Part shown: piece by piece, positions 1 to 9,531 of the stretch | Numbering within the stretch: position 1 is the first letter of the stretch | Layout of the letters: every line of letters begins with the position of its first letter | Assembly: GCA_029260165.1 (NCBI GenBank) | Contig: JAJDDT010000084.1 | Span: 54,547-118,546 of the forward strand | DNA length: 64,000 bases | Source of the DNA: Phycisphaerae bacterium | GTDB lineage: Bacteria > Planctomycetota > Phycisphaerae > UBA1845 | Direction of reading: 5' to 3' | Position numbers and translations under genes: made by a program | Notes under the pieces: generated by a model | What the model saw: only the letters and a program-made list of their open reading frames with translations | What the model was told of the DNA's origin: nothing | The model's database searches: none

Positions 1-1965
1 GATGGGGTGCTTGCGTGTTTCGCCGAAATATTCCTGGTCGAATTCGCACCAATACCGGTAGTCCTCGGCTCCGGTGTCGACTTCGAACCCGACGACGGTT
101 CCATGGAATTGTTTGTCACCGCTTTCGACTTTGTGATCGCCCTTGAACTGGGCGATCATTTCGATGGATCCGCCATTGGGGACCAGATGCGGGTCGATGG
201 GCACGCCGGTGACGATTTCCCAATCGCCGCCTTTCTGGAGCGGGCTGACGTTTTGCGTGTCTGCCGGCGGACCTTGCGGGAGTTGGGGTCTGTCGCCACG
301 CGAGGTATCCGGAACCGGGGCTGCGTTGGGATTGTCGGCGGTGTTGACGTCGGCGGGTCTGTTCGCAGCGGGGACATCACGCAGGACTTCAAACCGCCCT
401 TCCGTGACGCGGCTTGCGGGTTGTTTTTCCGCGAGCGTGCCGTGGTTTTCGATGACGACCAGTCGGTGAAGATTGCAGGGTGTCAGGATGGGTGCGAGTT
501 GGGTGCCGAGAGGACATGGCTGAACGGGTGAGTCTGTTGCGGAGGTTGGGTCGTGCTTGACGCGGACGCGGATGACGTTGTGTTTGGGATGATTCCCGGG
601 GGTGTTTTCAACGTCTTCGGAATCCGTTTGGCAACCACCGACACCCGTGACGCGGATGTCCTGGAGCCAGGGTTTGTCCTTGTCAGGCTCGGTGGTCTTG
701 TCGCCGGTGCCGTAGGTCAGCTCAACCTCGACGGGGACGTCGGGCGGTGTTGCACCGTCGGCTGTTTTTTCGAGGGTGACGAAATAGGCTTTTCCACCGA
801 ATGACGAGCTTTCGATCTTGGCGTAGACATCTTTGTTCCAGCCATTGGAGAGCGTGAGGTTTAGCGTGATTTTTGCTTTTTCGTCGTACTGCTCTTCGGC
901 CGGCGTGTAGGGTTGGTCCTCCTTGAACCGGACGCTCGGAACGCGTTCGACGTCAACGCTCAGATAGCTGTGCTTTGGGTCCGTTTTGCAGTTTCCGCCT
1001 GCCTGGGATTGCAATTTGATCGAGCCGAATCGTCGGTCGCTCTTGTTCAGCGTCAGCGGAAACGGCGCGGGTTGTTTTTCGCCGGCGGGGACGGTGAATT
1101 TCGGAAAGGGCTGCTCGATGAGCGGGGACGATATTTCAAACGTGCACCCGAATGGTCTTGGTGCGGGCGAATCCAGCTTGACGCAGAGGCGAATGGTGTC
1201 GCCGGGGAAGAGCGGTGTTTCGGGATCGTAGTGCCAGAAAAGGCGGTCCTTGGTGCCCATTCTTTCCTTGCGTTTGATGGGCATTTTTTCGTAGTCGAAA
1301 CTGACGACGGGGATTGGCTTGACGTCGATGTCGAGCTTGTCCTTGCCGTCAAGGTTGCAGCGGTAGATTGGTTTGAGCGTGATTTTCTGTTTGGTGGTTG
1401 TGCCGATTGCTCGGCCACGTTCGACGCTTCTCGCGAAGTAGACCTCGGTGTCTGCGTAGACGGCATTCTCGTCGCTGACGGTGACGCGGTATGGTTTTTC
1501 AAAGTTGGGACACGACAGTTCGTAGATCAGGAGCTTGTCGCCACACTTCTTGTCGAACTGGACCCGGACGATGACGCTTTCTTTTTCGTGGTAGGGTCCC
1601 TGGGGTCGAATGGCGGTGTTGTTTGACGCGGGAAAATAGATGTTGGGTGCTGCGTGGATCGTGATCGGGGCGCCGGGGACGGGGTTGCCCACATTTCTTT
1701 TGGCTTTGATCGCGATTGACTCGTTGGTCATTTCGTTTGTCGCGCGCAGCGTTGTCCAACAGCAATCGACACCGGGGTCGAACGTGAAAACCGTTTTCTT
1801 TTTGTCGAAACCGTCGAATTTCAGGGTGACTTTGCACTTCTTTCCCGGAGCGGGCGCAATCGTGCAGCTTAGATTCACCTCTTCGCCGATTTCGTATTGC
1901 GTCTTGTCGGTTTCGACGCGAATCGTGGCGGCGTTGACAGGATGGACGCGGTTTCGACGTGGCAT
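1..1965 (-). CDS. Large Ig-like, cysteine-rich protein at the end of the T6SS operon (partial; 3' end beyond window)
   Basis: The frame is open for 655 codons from the ATG at 1965 to the window edge, so the C-terminus is missing. I do not recognise a named family. The visible part looks like successive beta-sandwich (Ig-like) modules. It begins MPRRNRVHPVNAATIRVETD, followed by 'TKTQYEIGEEVNLSCTI'-like text typical of Ig folds. It has many scattered Cys (for example CNLDG, GGNC, GGCQ) and a Pro/Asp/Asn-rich linker near residues 540-590. No signal peptide is visible. Its start lies 3 bases after the stop of the upstream small gene, so the two are translationally coupled. It follows vgrG, a DUF4123 adaptor and a small adaptor-linked gene, which is where T6SS cargo genes usually sit. 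An effector or a carrier with a toxic C-terminus is therefore inferred, not shown. An accessory structural protein is the alternative. Confidence 0.8.
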   Translation of the reverse strand, partial: MPRRNRVHPVNAATIRVETDKTQYEIGEEVNLSCTIAPAPGKKCKVTLKFDGFDKKKTVFTFDPGVDCCWTTLRATNEMTNESIAIKAKRNVGNPVPGAPITIHAAPNIYFPASNNTAIRPQGPYHEKESVIVRVQFDKKCGDKLLIYELSCPNFEKPYRVTVSDENAVYADTEVYFARSVERGRAIGTTTKQKITLKPIYRCNLDGKDKLDIDVKPIPVVSFDYEKMPIKRKERMGTKDRLFWHYDPETPLFPGDTIRLCVKLDSPAPRPFGCTFEISSPLIEQPFPKFTVPAGEKQPAPFPLTLNKSDRRFGSIKLQSQAGGNCKTDPKHSYLSVDVERVPSVRFKEDQPYTPAEEQYDEKAKITLNLTLSNGWNKDVYAKIESSSFGGKAYFVTLEKTADGATPPDVPVEVELTYGTGDKTTEPDKDKPWLQDIRVTGVGGCQTDSEDVENTPGNHPKHNVIRVRVKHDPTSATDSPVQPCPLGTQLAPILTPCNLHRLVVIENHGTLAEKQPASRVTEGRFEVLRDVPAANRPADVNTADNPNAAPVPDTSRGDRPQLPQGPPADTQNVSPLQKGGDWEIVTGVPIDPHLVPNGGSIEMIAQFKGDHKVESGDKQFHGTVVGFEVDTGAEDYRYWCEFDQEYFGETRKHPI

Positions 1966-1968
1966 GGG

Positions 1969-2352
1969 TTAGCCTTGTTTCCTTTTCAATTTGCGTTTGA
2001 ATTCCGCTTCCTGAGCAGCGGATGCGTTGATGGCGAGTTGACGTAACCTGACATCGGCGTCAGCGTTGGCTGACAAGGCTCGCGTCGCCCACGGCAGTTT
2101 GGGCGAGGTGTCGAAGTTGTCGCCCCACGCAAACATCATGTCGATGAACTGCTCGACGTGTGCTGCCATTGTCAGCCCGTAAATCTTACCTTTCTTCATC
2201 CCTCGGTGGACACGGCGGCGAAGCGCTTCCTCGCCCATTTGCCCGCATTCATCGGGGTATCGCTGGAAGAACGACTTGACGAACCGGTCCTCGCCGCTCT
2301 TTCGGCTATACTCGGTCAAGACCTCCCATTGTTCCTCTCGTATGATCAGCAT
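1969..2352 (-). CDS. Small T6SS adaptor-associated conserved protein
   Basis: A 127-residue soluble protein starting MLIIREEQWEVL. The pattern is an N-terminal 'MLIIR.EQ' stretch, a middle 'EDRFVKSFFQRYPDECGQMG' segment, 'YGLTMAAHVEQFIDMMFAWG', then 'FDTSPKLPWA'. From memory, small proteins of this pattern often lie next to DUF4123 adaptors and effectors in T6SS vgrG islands; their function is not established. The ATG at 2352 was chosen because it matches the family start and leaves 19 bases after the DUF4123 stop. A longer reading from 2409 would overlap that gene. The protein is likely an accessory for loading or stabilising the downstream cargo (inference). Confidence 0.75.
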   Translation of the reverse strand: MLIIREEQWEVLTEYSRKSGEDRFVKSFFQRYPDECGQMGEEALRRRVHRGMKKGKIYGLTMAAHVEQFIDMMFAWGDNFDTSPKLPWATRALSANADADVRLRQLAINASAAQEAEFKRKLKRKQG

Positions 2353-2371
2353 GGTTTTTTCGCTTTGCGGT

Positions 2372-2923
2372 TCAGGCGGCGGCCTCGCCAAATCGACATT
2401 CCTCGACACGCGGCTTGTACTTGTCCGGACTGATTCGAAGCAGCATCCGGGCGTCGTCTGCCTCCATCGCGTAGAACGCGACAGGCCCGAAAACGTGCGC
2501 CATCTCCTCCTGGTTGCAGGTTGGCAAATAAACCTGAAAAACGCGTGGGTCGTAGTATCTGAAATAGAGCGGCTTGCCTTTGGAACTGCGGACCATCAGG
2601 AAGGTTCGGAAGTGCTTGCGCAGTTTTCGGAATTCAAATCCCGACCGAACGCCGAGGAAAATTCCCCAATGGTTGCCCCAACCGTTTTCGAGGGTCCATG
2701 TCAGAAAGGCGCTGTCTTTTTGCAATCGTGCGAGGTATGGGGCTGCGTCGGCGTGATCGGGTTCGAGGTTTCCGCTGAACAGGCAACAGTGTTCGACCTT
2801 GTGCCTTGCAAGCGCGTTTAGCAGACCCGGAACCGAGGCGCCATCGAAGATGGTGTACAAATCCAACGCGGAATCGCTGAAAAGTTGCTCGCTGATGGTT
2901 TGAATCGTCGCGTCGTTGTTCAT
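2372..2923 (-). CDS. DUF4123-domain T6SS adaptor protein
   Basis: A 183-residue protein with the DUF4123 layout: an N-terminal 'LYTIFDGASVPGLLNAL' segment (their usual 'yailDga..p.l...l'), a middle 'SAFLTWTLENGWGNHWGIFL' block, 'FRTFLMVRSSKGKPLYFRYY' followed by 'DPRVFQVYLPTC', and a C-terminal 'FGPVAFYAMEADD'. DUF4123 proteins (TEC/TAP chaperones) bind VgrG and a cognate effector and load it on the tip without being secreted. It sits 37 bases after vgrG and before the small protein and the large Ig-like gene, the classic vgrG-adaptor-effector order. The internal ATG at 2923, after 'GGCGGAACC', is preferred. A longer frame from 3229 would lie inside vgrG. Confidence 0.9.
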   Translation of the reverse strand: MNNDATIQTISEQLFSDSALDLYTIFDGASVPGLLNALARHKVEHCCLFSGNLEPDHADAAPYLARLQKDSAFLTWTLENGWGNHWGIFLGVRSGFEFRKLRKHFRTFLMVRSSKGKPLYFRYYDPRVFQVYLPTCNQEEMAHVFGPVAFYAMEADDARMLLRISPDKYKPRVEECRFGEAAA

Positions 2924-2960
2924 GGTTCCGCCCTGCTGTCTGCCAATTTCGAAGATTGGC

Positions 2961-5528
2961 CTACTGCCCTCCACTGTCTGATTGGTCGTCAGACTGCTGT
3001 TCCTGTTTCTTTTTTGCTTCCTCGCACTTTTCGCAGAAGGGTTCGCCGACTTCGGCGGCTTGCACAAGTGCGCGTGCCTGCGGCGATTGAACCTTGTAGG
3101 TCGGTCGCTCGAATTCGTCCTTGCCCGGGTCGGATTTGTCCGCGACCGATGGTTCCTCCGGTGGATCAGGCTCGACGGGTGGCAACGGTGCGACGGGTGA
3201 ACAGCCTGAACCGGAACCGGCTGCTCCACCGCTGTTGATCATGACCATGGTGCCCTTGATCGAAACGCCGGCGGGACCGATGTCGATGAAATTTCCCCCA
3301 ACGACCAGCGAGATCTGCACGCCTGCCTCGATGATCACCTTCATGCCGGCTTTGATGTGCACTTCCATGCCCGACTCAGCCGCGATGTTCTGACCGGATT
3401 TGAGGTGGACGTCACTGCCTGCTTCGGCGGTCATGGATCCACCGACAAGGGTGTTGAAATCGCCACCGACTTCGAGGCCCTTTTCGCCTCCGACCATGAT
3501 GCCGAGATCACCCTCGACTGTCTGGCCTGCGTTGCCTGCGACCTTGTCGGCGCGGTCACCGTCGATGGTCAGATTTGTGTTGCCTTCAACCTGCTCGAGG
3601 AAATCGCCCTTGACCTTAGCGTGTTTGTCTTTGGCAACCTCCTCGCGCTGATCCGCGCAAACGATCAGATGTCGGCTGGCCCCGATCCATTCCTTGCTGA
3701 TGTTCTTGACGCGTACGTCGTGGTCTTTTTGTGCCTGGACGAAAAGCTGCTCGCAGCCCTTGTTGTCCTCGAATCTTATTTCGTTGTTTCCACCACCGCC
3801 CTTGCTGCTGTTGGTGCGGATGACGCTCTTGGTCTTTTCCGCGGGCAACGGGTATGGCGGGGGATGTTGCCCGTTGTAGACGCAGCCGGTGATGATCGGC
3901 CTGTCCGGATCGCCTTCGAGAAAATCGACGATCACCTCGTGGCCCACGCGCGGCAGGAAAAACATGCCGTAACCACCACCGGCCCATCCCTGGGCAACGC
4001 GGATCCAGCAGGAGGCGTGCTCGTCGGGTTTTCCGAGGCGGTCCCAGTGGAACAGCACTTTCACGCGACCGTGCACGTCGGTGTAAATCTCTTCTCCGGA
4101 AGGCCCCACAACGATGGCGGTTTGTGATCCGCGCATGACAGGCCAGGGCGTGACGCGGGGCGGACGGAATTCGGTATCAGCCGCAATGCATTCAAACCGA
4201 CAGCCGTACATGGGTCTTGAAGCGTCGGATGCTGAACCGCTTGGTTCGTCGTCCAGCAGATTGGGTATGGTCAACCCCTGCATCGGGTCGCCACCGAGTG
4301 CGACTGCGATGGCACCGAGGTCCCGGGATACCTGACCGGCGTGGAAAAGCCAGTGCGTCAGTTCCCGGCGCGCAGTCGGATCGCCCGATGCGACACCGTT
4401 TGCGATGCGCAGCAATGCGTCGGCCATCTTTCGCACGTTCTCGTTGTCATCGCGTTGTGCGGTGCGAATCGACTGCTGCGAGGCTGCGTCGAGAATGCTC
4501 AGGTTTTGGGAGGCCCCCTCGCTCATTGCACCGCCGCTTTGGTGACCTTCGTGGGTGACTTTGGTAATCAGGTATTCACTGTTTCGCGTGGCGGAAGGAT
4601 GTTCGATCAGCTCGAAGGTCTTGCCCGGTGCCAATCTCTGGCAATTGCTTTGGCCCACGCCGACGACGCGCTGTGCCTGAAATTCCTCCAGCCTCTTGCC
4701 CGCGTAGGTGGTCCCGTCTCCTTTGGTCCTGTATTCACCGGGGTAGTCGTAGAATTCCAGATTCTTGTCCCGCGCGGCCTGGGATTGAGCTTCCAGGTTG
4801 AGTTCCGGCTTTTCCAGATCGAAGTCGTTCAGGGTGACGGCACCGGGACGGATCGATTGTCCCAACCGAAACCGATTGACATGGTCGTCGTCGCCGACGT
4901 TCAGGCCCGAAGCCGAATGAAACGGCAGCTTTGAGGTTCCCGTGATCGCGGTGTAATCACCCGTACTTGTTCCGGTTTGGAAGACGTGACTGTCTTTGGT
5001 GTGTTCAAAGAACCACCATGCGCCCTCTTCTTCAAGCAACCTGGCTACGAAGTTGTAATCCGTTTCGCGGTACTGGACACAATATTCACGTTTCTGCGTG
5101 GAAATTTCCGCAAGCTTGAACCGGTCGTTCGCAATGCCGGCCTCGGTAAAAACTTCGGTGATGATCTCGTTGACCGTTTTGTCCTGGAAAATGCGGTTGT
5201 TGTAACGATGCGTCAGTAGCCAAAGCTCGGGAACCAGTTCAATACGATAGTAGGTGTATTCCGGTCCCTGGCTGACCATCTCGAACCGGCTCACGACACC
5301 GTGGAACCATCGCGTGTCGTTTATCGAATTGGCGGTAATGCAGGCGGATTTTCCGACGATCGTATCGAGACTGACATCACCATCGAGAGAAGCCACCTCG
5401 ATTTCAAAGCGGTAGAGCTGGGACAAGCCCTCGGACCCCTTGTAGCGCAGCACGACGAAATCGGAAACGACCTTGCCGTCGATCATCAACGCGATCTGCG
5501 CCTGACTGATATCACGCTGCATAGCCAT
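2961..5528 (-). CDS. vgrG: T6SS spike protein VgrG (TssI)
   Basis: An 855-residue VgrG that caps the Hcp tube and carries cargo. The N-terminal half is the gp27-like part (it opens AQIALMIDGKVVSDFVVLRY, with 'REYCVQYRETDYNFVARLLE' and 'EEGAWWFFEH'). The gp5-like OB fold follows ('TDVHGRVKVLFHWDR', 'ASCWIRVAQGWAGGGYGMFF', 'PRVGHEVIVDFLEGDPDRPI'). A beta-helix of repeated 'VEGN/VGG' text then runs to about residue 775. The last 80 or so residues are an added Pro/Asp/Glu-rich tail with a CEKC pair and a charged end. No enzymatic domain is recognised in that tail. It lies between clpV (about 100 bases upstream) and the DUF4123 adaptor. A weak 6-bp hairpin sits in the gap to clpV. Confidence 0.97.
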   Translation of the reverse strand: MAMQRDISQAQIALMIDGKVVSDFVVLRYKGSEGLSQLYRFEIEVASLDGDVSLDTIVGKSACITANSINDTRWFHGVVSRFEMVSQGPEYTYYRIELVPELWLLTHRYNNRIFQDKTVNEIITEVFTEAGIANDRFKLAEISTQKREYCVQYRETDYNFVARLLEEEGAWWFFEHTKDSHVFQTGTSTGDYTAITGTSKLPFHSASGLNVGDDDHVNRFRLGQSIRPGAVTLNDFDLEKPELNLEAQSQAARDKNLEFYDYPGEYRTKGDGTTYAGKRLEEFQAQRVVGVGQSNCQRLAPGKTFELIEHPSATRNSEYLITKVTHEGHQSGGAMSEGASQNLSILDAASQQSIRTAQRDDNENVRKMADALLRIANGVASGDPTARRELTHWLFHAGQVSRDLGAIAVALGGDPMQGLTIPNLLDDEPSGSASDASRPMYGCRFECIAADTEFRPPRVTPWPVMRGSQTAIVVGPSGEEIYTDVHGRVKVLFHWDRLGKPDEHASCWIRVAQGWAGGGYGMFFLPRVGHEVIVDFLEGDPDRPIITGCVYNGQHPPPYPLPAEKTKSVIRTNSSKGGGGNNEIRFEDNKGCEQLFVQAQKDHDVRVKNISKEWIGASRHLIVCADQREEVAKDKHAKVKGDFLEQVEGNTNLTIDGDRADKVAGNAGQTVEGDLGIMVGGEKGLEVGGDFNTLVGGSMTAEAGSDVHLKSGQNIAAESGMEVHIKAGMKVIIEAGVQISLVVGGNFIDIGPAGVSIKGTMVMINSGGAAGSGSGCSPVAPLPPVEPDPPEEPSVADKSDPGKDEFERPTYKVQSPQARALVQAAEVGEPFCEKCEEAKKKQEQQSDDQSDSGGQ

Positions 5529-5630
5529 GCGAATCAGAACTCCGGTTGCGCGGCTGGGGTGAATCGGTGTTCACCTGTGACTGCTCGTTCGGACACAATT
5601 GCTCCCTTGCTCAAGACGTCTGATCTCCGT

Positions 5631-8321
5631 TTATTTCTGGTTCTCAAAGCGGTACACAAAACTCCCGTCGTCACCATTTTTCATAGTCACCGACGTCGGC
5701 ATCCGGTCTTCAGCCATTTTGGCCAACAGCTCCCGCGACAACTCCGGTAAGACGAATCGGTCCAGCAGATGATCGATCTGCCGCGCACCGATATCCACCT
5801 GATTGCACATGGACGCCATGGTGGCGTAGACGGCTTCGTCGACGTCGAGTCGAATCTGGTGCGCGTCGCGAAGCCTGTTGGCCACCTTGCGAACCTTGAT
5901 CCTGGCGATATCCTTGAGCACGTCTTCACTCAGGGTGAGGTAAGGTACGACGTTCATACGCGCGACGAGTGCGGGCTTGAAGTGCTCGCGAAGATGCGGA
6001 TAGATCGCTTCTTTCAGCTCATCGACGTCGATTTCCTCGCCCGACTCGCACATGCCCTGGATCACGTCGGTCCCCAGGTTGCTTGTCATAATGATGACCG
6101 TGTTGCGGAAATTGATGACCCTGCCCTCACCGTCCGCGAGCGAGCCTTTGTCAAAAACCTGATAGAACAGGTTCATCACATCTGCGTGGGCCTTCTCCAC
6201 TTCGTCAAGCAGGACGACCGAATACGGATGTTGTCGGACCGCTTCGGTGAGCACCCCGCCCTCGCCGTAGCCGACGTATCCCGGTGGTGAACCTTTCAAC
6301 AGCGACACCGTGTGTTTTTCCATGAACTCGGACATGTTGATCGTCGTGATGAATTCATCGCCGCCAAACAGCAGATCGGCGATCGCCAGAGCGAGTTCCG
6401 TTTTCCCGGTGCCGCTGGGTCCGACGAGAAGGAACACACCCTTGGGTTGTTCGGGGTTGCCCAGACCTGCACGGGATGTGCGCAGCTTTTCCGAGATCGT
6501 GTGCAACGCGTGGTCCTGTCCAACCACGCGCTTGTTGAGGTATTCCTCCATCCGGAGTGTCGCCTGAATCTCGTCTCTGACCATGCTTCCGACGGGGATA
6601 CCGGTCCAGTCTGCAATCACGGACGCAACGCATGATTCGTCGACATGTGCATGAATCAGCGGGACCTCGCCACGGATTTCCTCCAGCTTTTTGACGCATT
6701 CGTCCAGTTGTTTTCTGACCCCAGCCTCGTCGACGACCGCGTCGGGTTTCGCAGCGTCCCCGTCCGCACCCTCATCTGCCTTGTCATCGCCGATGATTTC
6801 AGCGTATCCGGGGAGCTGTGCGCGAAGTGCGCGAATTTGATTGACCGCTTCCAGCTCCGCCTGCCATGCCACTTCGAATACTTCGCGCTGGGCAGATAAT
6901 TCTTCACGACGGGTCCGAAACCCGTTGATGGCTTCCTCGTCGATCGCAACGCCGCCCACCTTATCGCGTTCCATCGCAGCGATGGCGGTCGAGACACTGT
7001 TCAGTTCGCGATCGAAATCGTCCAGCTTACCGGGACGTGTCGTCAAACTGACCGCCACACGGGCAGCGGCGGTATCGAGCAGGTCCACGGCTTTGTCGGG
7101 CAGGAATCTCCCGCTGATGTATCGCGACGAAAGCTGAACCGCGGCTGACACCGCCTCATCGAGAACAAAAACCTTGTGGTGCTTTTCGTATTTGTCCTTC
7201 AACCCACGCAGCATCACGACGGCATCTTCGACTTTTGGCTCATCGCAGCGGACGAGTTGGAACCGACGTGCCAGAGCGGGATCCTTCTCGAAATATTTCT
7301 TGTATTCCGACCAGGTGGTGGCTGCACAGGTGCGAAGCTCGCCACGAGCGAGCGCGGGTTTGAGCAGATTGGCTGCATCACCACCACCGGCTGCCCCACC
7401 TGCGCCGATGAGCGTGTGGGCTTCGTCGATGAATGTGATGATCGGGGTTTCGCTGGCCTTGATTTCGTTGATCACATTTTTGAGGCGATTCTCGAATTCC
7501 CCCTTCACGCTCGCCCCTGCCTGCAACAATCCCATGTCCAGCGTGATGAGCTTGATGCCTTTGAGAATCGGCGGAACGTCACCTTCCACGATGCGCAGCG
7601 CCAGTCCCTCGACAATGGCTGTTTTCCCGGTGCCTGGTTCGCCGACCAGAATCGGATTGTTCTTGCGACGCCGACCGAAGATGTCGATCATTTGTCGGAT
7701 TTCGTGGTCCCTGCCAAACACCGGATCGATCTTGCCCGCTTCCGCCTGGGCGGTGAGATCGATCGTGAACTGGGCGAGCGCGCCGCCCTCCGCGGGCATC
7801 GCGCTGCCGCCGCCGGGTGCGCCACCACCATCATCCCCAGACGATCCACCGGTTACAATTTCGTGAAAATGATCGCGCAGCTGGTCGACGTCTATGCGAT
7901 CGAGTTCCGGTGTGATCTCACCGATGGTCGTGTGCGACGGATTGAGCGCGACAGCCATGATCAACATGCCGGGGCGAATCTGGTGTGAACCAAACTCCTC
8001 GCTCATCACCGCAGCCGACTGAAACAACTCGATCAACCTGGTTGAGAGCACCGGTTTGCCGCGATGCCCTGACGGAAGTTGTTCGAGCACGCGTTGGATG
8101 GCCCGTCTGATCTGGGACCGATCGACCTTGAACGTCTCGAATATCTTCGCAACGTCGCCCGTTGTGTCGTCAGCCAACCGAAGCAACATGTGCTCGGGCG
8201 CGATTTCAAAGTGAGCCCGCGACTGACAGACCGTCATCGCGCCTTGAAAATATCGAATGGCTTCGGGATCAAGACGACTGATCAGCTTGCGAAGTTCGTC
8301 ACCCTTTGGTGTTGCAGACAT
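5631..8321 (-). CDS. clpV: T6SS sheath-disassembly AAA+ ATPase ClpV (TssH)
   Basis: An 896-residue Clp/Hsp100 ATPase. It has a ClpN region (residues 1-150), a Gly/Ala linker (160-180) and two AAA+ modules. NBD1 has Walker A GEPGTGKT at 227-234 and Walker B with FIDE at about 297-300. NBD2 has GPSGTGKT at 634-641 and VVLLDE at 702-707. A coiled middle domain with an acidic insert (about 512-535) lies between them. The text 'RRRKNNPILVGEPGTGKTAI' and 'GLLQAGASVKGEFENRLK' matches ClpV rather than housekeeping ClpB, and the gene lies between tssG and vgrG. ClpV recycles contracted TssB/TssC sheath in the cytoplasm by ATP hydrolysis. All ATPase motifs look intact. Confidence 0.97.
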   Translation of the reverse strand: MSATPKGDELRKLISRLDPEAIRYFQGAMTVCQSRAHFEIAPEHMLLRLADDTTGDVAKIFETFKVDRSQIRRAIQRVLEQLPSGHRGKPVLSTRLIELFQSAAVMSEEFGSHQIRPGMLIMAVALNPSHTTIGEITPELDRIDVDQLRDHFHEIVTGGSSGDDGGGAPGGGSAMPAEGGALAQFTIDLTAQAEAGKIDPVFGRDHEIRQMIDIFGRRRKNNPILVGEPGTGKTAIVEGLALRIVEGDVPPILKGIKLITLDMGLLQAGASVKGEFENRLKNVINEIKASETPIITFIDEAHTLIGAGGAAGGGDAANLLKPALARGELRTCAATTWSEYKKYFEKDPALARRFQLVRCDEPKVEDAVVMLRGLKDKYEKHHKVFVLDEAVSAAVQLSSRYISGRFLPDKAVDLLDTAAARVAVSLTTRPGKLDDFDRELNSVSTAIAAMERDKVGGVAIDEEAINGFRTRREELSAQREVFEVAWQAELEAVNQIRALRAQLPGYAEIIGDDKADEGADGDAAKPDAVVDEAGVRKQLDECVKKLEEIRGEVPLIHAHVDESCVASVIADWTGIPVGSMVRDEIQATLRMEEYLNKRVVGQDHALHTISEKLRTSRAGLGNPEQPKGVFLLVGPSGTGKTELALAIADLLFGGDEFITTINMSEFMEKHTVSLLKGSPPGYVGYGEGGVLTEAVRQHPYSVVLLDEVEKAHADVMNLFYQVFDKGSLADGEGRVINFRNTVIIMTSNLGTDVIQGMCESGEEIDVDELKEAIYPHLREHFKPALVARMNVVPYLTLSEDVLKDIARIKVRKVANRLRDAHQIRLDVDEAVYATMASMCNQVDIGARQIDHLLDRFVLPELSRELLAKMAEDRMPTSVTMKNGDDGSFVYRFENQK

Positions 8322-8379
8322 GATTGGCTTGTTCCTTCATTGGGTTGATTGTCAGATTCCCTCGCATGCGATTGTACGT

Positions 8380-9531
8380 TCACAAAACCCCGGACGAAAT
8401 ACCCGAAACGCCTGCGACAGCTTTGAAGGCATCCTCGCCCTCAGGCAGCGGCAACGGTGACAACGAGTCGAACGTTACCGAAGCGGACCCGACCGCATCG
8501 GTACGAAGCCAACTCGTATAACCCAGCCGCCCTGCCTCGTCACCACTGGACAACACGGTTTCCGGAACCTGGTCGTCCAGCAGAGTGGCCTCGATCGTGA
8601 ACGCGAGCGGATCGACACTGTAAAGCCTGATTAGAGACACCGTTTCGGAAAACTGATCGCCATCCGGCAAAAAACCAACGTAGGTCGACCAGTCCATCGG
8701 ACCGATGACCACATTAAACGTCGATGAGAGATCATAAACCTGCTCACCAATAATCAGATCCTCGCCGAGCGTGCAGTTTTCCCGTCCATTACAATTGATG
8801 TCCTCGGCGGCCAGCGGTACCCACCGCCCGACGAATTGTTCCACCTCGACGTCCAGTCCGTCCCAGTAGTCGTCGAGCATACCCTCCAGCGTGATACCCG
8901 ATCGTGGGTGTTGCGTGAGGATGCCGCCGTACCGAAGCAGGCGGAGCGGATCGACTCCGAGCGTTGACCGACCGTAGTGCGGCGGACATCCGATGAACCA
9001 CAGAAGATAATCGGTCACGTCATTGCGACCTGCCAGCGGAAAGGCTTTGTCGTACCGATATTTGGTCCAGGCACGGTAGAACAACGAGATGATGCGGTGG
9101 TGAAAAACGTCGAGAAAATCGCGCGTCGGGGCGGATTCGACGACACCCTCGTTCGTCGCACGCGTATCGGTCTCCTTTTCGCCGGCGACAGGGTCGTACG
9201 GATCGACCGAACGGAGAACGTCGATGGCATAGTGCAACGGCAACGGCGTGCTGACGCCGTACAAGCCCAAAAACGACACATCCATCAGATAGATCGACCG
9301 ATCGGACGACGGATCGGTGTGTTCCGTCACGCGACGAACGTCGGTCGCGGGGAAACCAAGCGCCACCGACGGTCGGAAACGAATGGCTTCCTCCGCCACA
9401 GGACCGCGCCCGCCCACGGGTTTTTGATCGTGACGATATCGCTCGAGGACCCAGACCAGTTGAAAAAAATCGAACTCGAATCCACGATCCAGCACGCGAG
9501 TCAGAAAATCACTGTCCCCTTGTACCGTCAT
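8380..9531 (-). CDS. tssG: T6SS baseplate protein TssG
   Basis: A 383-residue TssG (ImpH/VasB) baseplate wedge subunit. Family text includes 'FEFDFFQLVWVLER' near the N-terminus, 'IRFRPSVALGFPATDVRRV', 'MDVSFLGLYGVSTPLPLHY' and 'FHHRIISLFYRAWTKYRY'. TssG works with TssF, TssE and TssK in the cytoplasmic wedge complex on which the sheath is built. The start at 9531 overlaps the tssF stop in an ATGA arrangement, so the two are translationally coupled. A longer in-frame reading to 9693 lies inside tssF and was rejected. Confidence 0.95.
   Translation of the reverse strand: MTVQGDSDFLTRVLDRGFEFDFFQLVWVLERYRHDQKPVGGRGPVAEEAIRFRPSVALGFPATDVRRVTEHTDPSSDRSIYLMDVSFLGLYGVSTPLPLHYAIDVLRSVDPYDPVAGEKETDTRATNEGVVESAPTRDFLDVFHHRIISLFYRAWTKYRYDKAFPLAGRNDVTDYLLWFIGCPPHYGRSTLGVDPLRLLRYGGILTQHPRSGITLEGMLDDYWDGLDVEVEQFVGRWVPLAAEDINCNGRENCTLGEDLIIGEQVYDLSSTFNVVIGPMDWSTYVGFLPDGDQFSETVSLIRLYSVDPLAFTIEATLLDDQVPETVLSSGDEAGRLGYTSWLRTDAVGSASVTFDSLSPLPLPEGEDAFKAVAGVSGISSGVL

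Noticed and set aside
913..1626. 237-codon plus-strand frame with plausible-looking composition
   Set aside because: It is antisense to the partial Ig-like gene, whose minus frame stays open for all 655 codons and is coupled to the T6SS genes; that gene fills the region better.
5578..5595. Hairpin GGTGAA/TTCACC between clpV and vgrG as a terminator
   Set aside because: Only a 6-bp stem with no T-run; the genes look co-transcribed.
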